Of a DNA stretch of 20,864 nt, positions 15,378 to 20,864 are shown piece after piece. This stretch comes from JBLKSS01 sp047607725 (GTDB lineage Bacteria > Pseudomonadota > Gammaproteobacteria > Enterobacterales > Enterobacteriaceae), in contig NZ_JBLKSS010000075.1 of assembly GCF_047607725.1 (NCBI RefSeq), positions 1-20,864 of the forward strand, in the 5' to 3' direction. The notes beneath the pieces were generated by a model. It saw only the letters and a list, made by a program, of their open reading frames with translations. It was not told the origin of the DNA and searched no databases. How positions within the stretch are numbered: position 1 is the stretch's first letter; each line of letters begins with the position of its first letter. A program made the position numbers and the translations under genes.

Positions 15378-15819
15378 ATGTATAGAAGATACTCAACCGA
15401 TTTTGCCATTGCCAGCCTGGATGCGCAGGGCATCGTCCGGCGCTCGGACTGGATGGTGGTCTACTGTACCCATCCGGTAACCCGCGAATACCTCTGCGCC
15501 ACGCAAGAATATCTATGCGTGGGCGCTACCCTTCCCCCCCATAGCTTTGCCGATAAACCCGTGCTTGCCGGCCAAAGGCTGGGCATTGGTGCGCAGCTGC
15601 GATGGCCGCTGTTGGCAAACGGTGGTCGATTTACGCGGTGAAGTGGCGTATTGCAAGGACACCGGCAGCCGGCTAAACATCGATTTTCTGGGCTATCTGC
15701 CGATAGGGCTGACCCTGCTGGCACCGACGTCACGACGTGATACGTGGGATGGTCAAAAATGGGTCCATCAGGATAATCATCGCTGCCATTGCGGCACGGA
15801 CCCCGAAACGCCGAGTTAA
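15378..15819 (+). pseudogene. Phage tail fibre assembly protein, frameshifted
   Basis: The N-terminal part (MYRRYSTDFAIASLDAQGIV ... CATQEYLCVGATLPPHSFAD) and the C-terminal part (GWALVRSCDGRCWQ, VVDLRGEVAYCKDTG, PIGLTLLAP and DTWDGQKWV) together match the layout of phage tail fibre assembly (Tfa/gpU-type) proteins. These act as chaperones for tail fibre folding. They lie in two frames: removing one T at 15565-15566 would restore KPVLPAKGW, so the lesion is a single-base insertion. The start has AGGAGG about 5-6 nt upstream. No other tail gene is visible, so this is an isolated prophage remnant. Confidence 0.75.
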
Positions 15820-15992
15820 TTCTATTCTGCCCCCCGTCGCCACAGCGACCGCCCCACGCCATATAAGACCTCCTCGAGGGCGCCTATTTCCGCCGAGACC
15901 GGGCGAGCGGTGTCTTGTCGGAACCGGACGCGGGCAATCAACGTCACCCGTAGTTGAACGCAATCAATTGGGAAATGAAACGTTAAAAAGCC

Positions 15993-16715
15993 TCACTCCG
16001 CCGCCGCGCTCCCCTCCGCTTTATAACTCATACCAAATCTCTCTAGCGTTTCCTTATCCAGCTGGTAATATTCCCCTTTTAATTCCGCAGATAATTTACT
16101 CATAAACGTCACCAGATATTCGATATTATAGCGGGCCATTTCCCTGCCCAATTCCGTTTGCATACTGTCAGCCAAGGTCAATAATTTGGTTTGAAAATGA
16201 TCAAAGGTATAATTGACATCATCCAGTGGCCGGTGCAAAGCAAGCGGATCGTCGGCGTGAAATAAGCCGCGTCCCAATTGCCCGGCCACATGAAACACTC
16301 GCGCTAAACCGATGGCCCCCAAGGACTCCAGCCGGTCGGCATCCTGCACGATTTTTGCCTCCAGCGTTTCCGGCGTGATGCTGGCGCTGAAGCTGTGCGC
16401 CTCTATCGCATGCGCCACACCACCATACAGCGGCGCCGGGAAATCGGGAAAATAGTCAGCGAGGATTTCTCGTGTTCGCAGAGCAGCCTGCCGTGATGCC
16501 AGATGACGTTCGGGGTGATTTTTGGGGAGATTGACCACGTCATGGAAATAGCAGGCGGCTAATACGATCCTTTCATCCGCGTCGGTAAACTGCATTATTT
16601 TACGGGCGGTTTTCCATACCCGACTGAAATGGGCAATATCATGCGCTTTGTCATCCTGCGGAAAATGTTGCTCCAGATATTCCTGAAAACGGCGTTCCCA
16701 ATCCTCTAAAGTCAT
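15993..16715 (-). CDS. yedJ: HD-domain phosphohydrolase, YedJ-like
   Basis: A 240-residue predicted cytoplasmic metal-dependent hydrolase matching E. coli YedJ (231 residues). The HD signature is complete: H29 in AHDIAHFSRVW, H58-D59 in ACYFHDVV, and the distal Asp in AKIVQDADRLESLGAIGLAR. Later conserved stretches include LHRPLDDVNYTFDHFQTKLL and MAKLSAEL-like sequence near the end. The start at 16715 is supported by GGAG at suitable spacing. The substrate of the family is not established. The frame is intact, with a short divergent C-terminal tail. Confidence 0.9.
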   Translation of the reverse strand: MTLEDWERRFQEYLEQHFPQDDKAHDIAHFSRVWKTARKIMQFTDADERIVLAACYFHDVVNLPKNHPERHLASRQAALRTREILADYFPDFPAPLYGGVAHAIEAHSFSASITPETLEAKIVQDADRLESLGAIGLARVFHVAGQLGRGLFHADDPLALHRPLDDVNYTFDHFQTKLLTLADSMQTELGREMARYNIEYLVTFMSKLSAELKGEYYQLDKETLERFGMSYKAEGSAAAE

Positions 16716-17385
16716 ATCCCACTCCTACTTGCTATTAATTGCAATCGCATTATTAAGCCATTGCCTACTGCGTAATATCGCCGAAATCGCCGTCGATGTT
16801 GGAAGCTTAGCATAATCATTCGCTAATCTGGCGCGCAAACAATATTGCAGGTTATGTCTTATTCCAGCCGAAATAACGCGTTTAAGGGGCCGCACTACGC
16901 AAAACCGGCGTTGTGCCAAGGGATTGTCCGGCGCGCACGCGTGCCGTCGCGTGCGATAAAGCGCTTAAGGCCGGCATGCGCGGCATCACAGCCGCGAGCC
17001 TCGTTGTTGCCAACCCCCTCTTTACGTAGTTGCCGCCTAAGTTACCCACGCCCTTCTCCCTTTGTCCCGTTGCGCCTTATTTCCCTGCTGCATTTTCCCT
17101 TGTTATTTATCCCGCATCTCCCCTTCATCATCCTACCCCTCTGCCGCACGCCAGCGGGCCCCGCAACCGCTATTTCAGCATATCAATATGACAACCTGTC
17201 ATTCGCCCGCCGGCACATCAGGCGAGTACCGGGCAGCAGCCCGCACATCAAGGTAATAGCGATTGCCTGCGCGGCGGACGGCCATTTAACTACCACGCTT
17301 ATTATTGCAGTGTTAATACTTCTTTCGTTCCGCTGTGGAAAAGACGCTTGCCGCGCCGAACCGCTATCACTCAACAGGAGTTAAG
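16716..17385. other. 670-bp gene-free region with a hairpin and a pyrimidine-rich tract
   Basis: I see no gene here. Open frames on both strands (e.g. 16845-17384 plus, 16725-16919 minus) lack homology and ribosome sites and are Arg/Pro/Ser-rich. At 16934-16955, CGCACGCG and CGCGTGCG form an 8-bp stem with a 6-nt loop. From about 17000 to 17150 the plus strand is strongly pyrimidine-rich. This is probably eroded sequence. Confidence 0.5.
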
Positions 17386-17610
17386 ATGGATAATTATCAT
17401 GTCACTAAAGCTGAAGATAAATGGGTCTTAACCAAGGAAGGTAATAGCCGTCCCTCAAAAACGGCGGCGACCAAGGATGAAATTATTACCCTCACCCATA
17501 GTTATATGACCGGCAAAACGGCCTCGGTGAAAATTCATAAACAGGATGGCACGATTCAGGAAGAACGCACCTATCCGCGCCCCAGCGATCCCCGTAAATC
17601 CAAGGGATAA
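17386..17610 (+). CDS. DUF2188 family protein
   Basis: A 74-residue protein: MDNYHVTKAEDKWVLTKEGN, then KTAATKDEIITLTHSYM and ASVKIHKQDGTIQEERTYP. This matches small DUF2188 proteins of unknown function, which share the V-x-x-x-x-x-W start and the K-x-DG-x-I-Q-x-E-R-T-Y-P end. The start at 17386 has CAGGAG at 5-nt spacing; a longer in-frame start at 17335 lacks one. The product is hydrophilic, lysine-rich and cytoplasmic. The frame is intact. Confidence 0.8.
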   Translation: MDNYHVTKAEDKWVLTKEGNSRPSKTAATKDEIITLTHSYMTGKTASVKIHKQDGTIQEERTYPRPSDPRKSKG

Positions 17611-17671
17611 CCGGTGCTGCCACCACCGCTCCGACGTCCTTTTACTCCCGCGGTAAGGCGTTCGGGGCGGT

Positions 17672-18057
17672 TTACCTTCCCCGGCTTACGGCCTGGGCAA
17701 TGAAACGCCCGGCGAGCGTGATGCCCTCGAATGAAAGCGTATGCTCGTGGCCTGGAAAAATTTTCGCCGTCGCCTTCATGCCCACCGCGGTCAGCAACCG
17801 GGCGGCCAGCGGACTTTCGCTAGCGGGAATGACGTCATCTTGCCCTCCGTGCAGCAATAGAACCGGCGTCTGCGCCGCAGCCGGTTTTGTTCCGTTACCC
17901 CTACTACGCTGAACCACTGATAGCCTTGACCAAAATCGGAATGCGTCGGCGCATCGGGAGAAGCAAACTCACAGCCGGGTAACTGGTGCTTCCAGGCATC
18001 CGCCAGGGGGAGCAAATCATCGCCGCTGCGGGCCAGAAGGAAAATCGCCAGCGTCAT
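17672..18057 (-). pseudogene. Carboxylesterase/phospholipase (YpfH-like) remnant with internal deletion
   Basis: Two pieces of an alpha/beta-hydrolase of the YpfH/carboxylesterase group lie in different frames. The N-terminal piece (from about 18057) reads SGDDLLPLADAWKHQLPG and GYQWFSVVGVTEQNR. The C-terminal piece (to 17672) reads TPVLLLHGGQDDVIPASES and FPGHEHTLSFEGI, which carries the catalytic Asp and His. The middle of the protein, including the GFSQG nucleophile elbow, is missing: homology jumps near 17885-17900. The N-terminal LLHGRG-like strand is also damaged (LLARSGDD) and no ribosome site is seen. It is clearly non-functional. Confidence 0.8.
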
Positions 18058-18182
18058 TAGCCGCGCCAGCAGGCGCGCAAGCCTATGGCTGCGTTCATAT
18101 TTCGCAAGATACCGTGATGCCGATCAGATGATAATCCTCCCAGTCAGAGGTTATTAATTTCCATTATGGAAGCAATTCCTCA

Positions 18183-18203
18183 CCAGCCCTGATCCCAGGC
18201 TGG
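18183..18203 (-). terminator. Hairpin directly after the LysR gene
   Basis: CCAGCC at 18183-18188 and GGCTGG at 18198-18203 form a 6-bp stem abutting the LysR stop codon. There is no U-tract, so a terminator role is tentative. Confidence 0.25.
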
Positions 18204-19091
18204 CTAGCCGCGGAAGCGGTTTGCGAGATAATCCACCAGCGCTCGCACCTTAGTGGCTAGATGACGTGCCGGCGGATAAATGGCGTACAGACCGAGCGGC
18301 GTCATTTCCCGCTGCGGGAGGAGCGGAGTGAGCCGGCCGCTGCGAAAATGCTCACCGCAAATAAACGAAGGAATACGGGTAATGCCCAGGCCGGACATCG
18401 CCGCGTACAAGCACGGGTCGGCGTTGGCGAAATGCAGACGGCTGTTAATGGTTATTGACACTGCGCCATCATCGCCATTGGAACCAAATTGCCAGTTCGG
18501 ATCGCGAAAATTGGTATCAACGATACAGTCATGGAAGCGAAGATCGGAAGGTTGCGTCGGTTCGCCACGGCGCAACAAATAGTCCGGCGAGGCTGCCAGC
18601 ACGATGTGCACATCACAGAGCTTGCGGGCAACCAGACTGCTATCGTCCAGCCGACCGATGCGCAGGGCGATGTCGTAACCCTCATCGACCAGATTCACCA
18701 TCTGATCCGAGAAATCGACGTCGAGAATAATCGCGGGATATTGGCGGGCGAAATCCACCAGTACCGGCGCCAGCTGCCGGGCGCCGAAGGAAATGGATGA
18801 GTTCAGTCGCAGACGGCCCGACGGCGCATCAGCGGCGCTGCGCACCGAGGCGTCTAGCGCGTCCAGCTCATCGAGCAGGATTTTGATCCGGTGATAATAA
18901 GTTTGTCCAACCTCGCTGGGGGACAATGTGCGGGTAGTGCATTTGATAAGTTGCACGCCCAGACAGGCTTCGAGGCGCGAAATCATTTTCGACGCCTGGC
19001 CACTACTGGTGCCAAGACGAGCGGCGGCGGCGGCAAAACTCCCCATCTCCAGCACCGCCACCAGCATGCGATCGCAATCGAGCCGTTCCAT
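18204..19091 (-). CDS. LysR-family transcriptional regulator
   Basis: A 295-residue regulator with an N-terminal winged helix-turn-helix (residues about 1-60: MERLDCDRMLVAVLEMGSFA, then GTSSGQASKMISRLEACLGV) and a substrate-binding-like effector domain (LRLNSSISFGARQLAPVLVD, DIALRIGRLDDSSLVARKL, SGLGITRIPSF). The length is normal for the family and the frame is intact. The start at 19091 is chosen for AAGGAG 6 nt upstream; the longer frame to 19124 lacks a site. Its target is unknown. It is divergent from the ErfK-type gene across 200 bp and is followed by the broken esterase; either could be a former target, as LysR genes commonly flank targets. Confidence 0.88.
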   Translation of the reverse strand: MERLDCDRMLVAVLEMGSFAAAAARLGTSSGQASKMISRLEACLGVQLIKCTTRTLSPSEVGQTYYHRIKILLDELDALDASVRSAADAPSGRLRLNSSISFGARQLAPVLVDFARQYPAIILDVDFSDQMVNLVDEGYDIALRIGRLDDSSLVARKLCDVHIVLAASPDYLLRRGEPTQPSDLRFHDCIVDTNFRDPNWQFGSNGDDGAVSITINSRLHFANADPCLYAAMSGLGITRIPSFICGEHFRSGRLTPLLPQREMTPLGLYAIYPPARHLATKVRALVDYLANRFRG

Positions 19092-19137
19092 TCGCGCTCC
19101 TTTTTTTGACGCAGTCACCCTCACAGATTATCACAGC

Positions 19138-19155
19138 ATACGTTGATTCGCGTAT
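19138..19155. promoter_or_regulatory. Dyad that could be a LysR operator
   Basis: ATACG at 19138-19142 and CGTAT at 19151-19155 are separated by 8 nt, just upstream of the LysR gene and in the shared region with the divergent transpeptidase gene. The 10-bp palindrome GCGTATACGC at 19150-19159 overlaps it. It has the general form of a LysR-type binding dyad, but this is inference from position. Confidence 0.25.
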
Positions 19156-19194
19156 ACGCTGAGCAGAGCGTTACCGTTTCGGTTACACTTATTC

Positions 19195-19224
19195 TTTCCA
19201 CGCCGGGGATTGAGCACATATAAT
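19195..19224 (+). promoter_or_regulatory. Possible promoter of the ErfK-type gene
   Basis: A perfect TATAAT at 19219-19224 is preceded by TTTCCA at 19195-19200 with an 18-nt spacer; the -35 match is weak. It would start transcription about 60 nt ahead of the ATG at 19293. Confidence 0.4.
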
Positions 19225-19292
19225 GACCTCCGGCACATTATGCTGGGTAAACACTCATTGGCTGCCTGTAAGGCGATTACATCTGACACTTT

Positions 19293-20471
19293 ATGAAAAT
19301 GAAAATTCGCGCGTTCTGTAGCATGGTATTGGCAATGGCTGTTTACAGTCAGTCCGCCTTCGCCGTTGTCTATCCGTTACCGGAAGGCAAAAGCCGCCTG
19401 GTGGGGGAAAACTTGCAAATCACCGTTCCCGAAGGGAACAAACTACCGCTTGAACATTTTGCCGCACAGTTCCAAATGGGGCTCAGCAATATACTCGAAG
19501 CCAATCCGGGTGTAGATGTCTATCTTCCGGCCCCTGGCACCAAAATGATCATTCCACAGCAGTTGATTTTGCCGGACACTCCGCATGAAGGCATAGTAAT
19601 CAACAGTGCCGAAATGCGTCTGTATTACTATCCCAAAGGCACCAAGACGGTCATCGTACTGCCAATCGGTATTGGCGAGCTGGGTAAAGACACCCCTTCC
19701 AACTGGGTGACCTCGGTGCAACGCAAGAAAGACGGCCCCACCTGGACACCGACTAAAGCCATGCACGCGGAATACGCCGCGCGCGGTGAAACGCTGCCGG
19801 AAGTTTTCCCGGCGGGCCCGGATAACCCGATGGGTCTCTATGCGCTGTATGTAGGCCGCCTGTATGCGGTTCACGGCACCAACACCAACTTCGGCATCGG
19901 TTTGCGCGTCAGCCACGGCTGCGTACGTTTGCGCGCCGACGATATCAAATATCTGTTTGATCATGTGCCGGTCGGCACCCGCGTTCAGTTTATCAATGAA
20001 CCGGTAAAAGCCACGATTGAACCGGATGGTTCGCGCTATCTGGAAGTGCATAACCCGCTTTCGGTCACCGAGGAGCAATTTAACTCGAACGAGCCGGTGC
20101 CGATTAATTTGCTGGTTAACGTCAGCCATGTTCTGGTGGATCCCAGCGTTTATCAAGGTACGGTCGATCAGGCGCTGCAGCGTCGTTCCGGCATGCCGGA
20201 GAACATCACCGCCCAGGGCGACAACGGCCAAACTGCGACGGTACAGGTGCAGCCGGTTGATGAGCGTACCATTACCGAAGGTCCCGACACCGATCAAAAA
20301 CAACAGGGCACCGCCGCACCGGTCACCCTGCAGACCAGCGTACCGGAACAAAGCGGCGCCGCGGTACCGGTGGACAATACCGCGCCCGCCCAAAGTGACA
20401 CGGGTGCCGCGCCAATCGACCAGGCTACGCCTGCTGCCGGCGGCAACACCGACGGTCAAGAGGTTCAGTAA
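19293..20471 (+). CDS. erfK: L,D-transpeptidase of the ErfK/LdtA type with an extended C-terminus
   Basis: A 392-residue periplasmic enzyme of the YkuD family. In E. coli, ErfK/LdtA links Braun lipoprotein to peptidoglycan. A signal peptide runs to AFA-VVYPLP (residue 24). A LysM-like segment follows (residues 40-90: AAQFQMGLSNILEANPGVDV), then the YkuD domain with H194 in VHGTNTNFGIGLRVSHGCVR and catalytic C210. Similarity to E. coli ErfK is strong through LQRRSGMP near residue 300. The E. coli protein ends soon after (310 residues); here about 80 more residues follow, rich in Gln, Thr, Pro, Ala and Asp (QKQQGTAAPVTLQ, AAPIDQATPAAGG), probably disordered. The ribosome site is weak. The large antisense frame here is a shadow. 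The frame is intact. Confidence 0.9.
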   Translation: MKMKIRAFCSMVLAMAVYSQSAFAVVYPLPEGKSRLVGENLQITVPEGNKLPLEHFAAQFQMGLSNILEANPGVDVYLPAPGTKMIIPQQLILPDTPHEGIVINSAEMRLYYYPKGTKTVIVLPIGIGELGKDTPSNWVTSVQRKKDGPTWTPTKAMHAEYAARGETLPEVFPAGPDNPMGLYALYVGRLYAVHGTNTNFGIGLRVSHGCVRLRADDIKYLFDHVPVGTRVQFINEPVKATIEPDGSRYLEVHNPLSVTEEQFNSNEPVPINLLVNVSHVLVDPSVYQGTVDQALQRRSGMPENITAQGDNGQTATVQVQPVDERTITEGPDTDQKQQGTAAPVTLQTSVPEQSGAAVPVDNTAPAQSDTGAAPIDQATPAAGGNTDGQEVQ

Positions 20472-20479
20472 CCGCAAAA

Positions 20480-20505
20480 CGTTGCCCGCCACCCGGCGGG
20501 CAACG
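20480..20505 (+). terminator. Strong hairpin after the ErfK-type gene
   Basis: CGTTGCCCGCC at 20480-20490 pairs perfectly with GGCGGGCAACG at 20495-20505 around a 4-nt loop, 8 bp after the stop codon. The position and stability fit a terminator, although no T run follows. Confidence 0.5.
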
Positions 20506-20726
20506 ACATCTCCCTGGCGCAACCGTCTCAGGCGCGTCGCGCTAGGGCAGGCGAAACGCGCATCTGAACGTCTATCCCTTAAGCTCTCTCCTTGCCCCAC
20601 AAACCAACGCATCACCCGAACGACATGTGTTCCCACGCGCCAGCGTCCCGGCCCCGACACAAAATGTTTGCCTCAACGGCCGCGAGACGCGATATGCTTG
20701 CGGGATTCTTTTGATTTGGAGTGGTC

Positions 20727-20864
20727 GTAAGCGCCCCGTGGAGGACGTCTTGAATTATTGGTGGGTTTGTTGTATGGCCCGGTAAGAATATGTTCCACTA
20801 CGATGCCTAGTGAACCCGCATCCTATAAGGGACGGCTGTCAGATCATGGATAATCCGGCGATGA
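20727..20864 (+). mobile_element. 5' end of an insertion sequence, copy 2 (truncated by window edge)
   Basis: This is the exact inverted copy of positions 2-139. The element begins at or near GTAAGCGCC (identity with the other copy stops at 20726/20727). A leader of about 119 nt precedes an ATG at 20846 that opens MDNPAM and leaves the window. The leader contains short complementary segments (GATGC/GCATC; GGGTT/AACCC) that could fold. The transposase reads outward to the right. Identity over all 138 bp implies recent transposition or ongoing homogenisation. Confidence 0.75.
20846..20864 (+). CDS. Putative transposase, first codons only (partial)
   Basis: An ATG at 20846 begins MDNPAM inside the repeated element and continues beyond the window. 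It is identical to the start in the left copy. AAGGGA lies upstream at longer than usual spacing. Confidence 0.35.

Noticed and set aside
16845..17384. 179-codon plus-strand frame in the gap after yedJ
   Set aside because: Pro/Ser/Arg-rich, no ribosome site, and it crosses a pyrimidine-rich tract. I could not see any family signature.
19443..20660. 405-codon open frame on the minus strand
   Set aside because: It is antisense to the well-supported transpeptidase, Arg/Gly/His-rich, with no ribosome site or recognisable domain. It is a GC-driven shadow frame.
1..20864. CRISPR array, tRNA or rRNA genes
   Set aside because: I saw no regularly spaced repeats, no cloverleaf-type tRNA sequence and no rRNA motifs on reading both strands, though this was by eye only.

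Overview
The window looks like chromosome from a Sodalis-type gammaproteobacterial insect symbiont, or another Enterobacterales genome early in host restriction. The evidence is protein similarity to E. coli/Yersinia-type genes, moderately high GC, low coding density, and many genes that are nearly full length but carry one or two inactivating lesions. No ribosomal or tRNA marker is present, so the genus is an inference.

Layout. (1) Both ends are the same 138-bp sequence in inverted orientation (2-139 and 20727-20864). Each copy appears to be the 5' end of an insertion sequence whose transposase reads outward, so about 20.6 kb lies between two inverted copies of one element. (2) Positions 232-11745 hold an Old Yellow Enzyme gene and then a mirror image of the E. 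coli ymdB-opgGH-yceK-msyB-mdtG-lpxL neighbourhood: lpxL, mdtG (broken), an exported small protein, msyB, yceK, an unknown membrane protein, opgH (broken), opgG (internal deletion) and ymdB. The E. coli genes opgC and clsC, expected between opgG and ymdB, are absent. (3) Positions 11966-14900 hold a GH1-like glycosidase pseudogene, two tiny membrane-protein genes, a YodC-like gene and a short-chain dehydrogenase with an early amber codon. (4) Positions 15378-19091 hold a frameshifted phage tail-fibre-assembly gene, a YedJ-type HD hydrolase, a DUF2188 gene, an esterase remnant and a LysR regulator. (5) An ErfK-type L,D-transpeptidase with a long C-terminal tail precedes the right-hand IS.

Functionally, the envelope genes split two ways. 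lpxL (lipid A acylation) and the ErfK-type transpeptidase look intact. The osmoregulated periplasmic glucan system (opgG/opgH), the MdtG efflux pump and the YceK lipobox are damaged.

I did not find a convincing new multi-gene system. The most notable signals are the inverted IS pair with a roughly 119-nt leader, four single in-frame nonsense codons in otherwise readable genes (two of them UGA, apparently replacing Trp), the stepwise decay of the OPG operon, the Cys-to-Gly change in the YceK lipobox, and an unannotated two-gene array of small membrane proteins.
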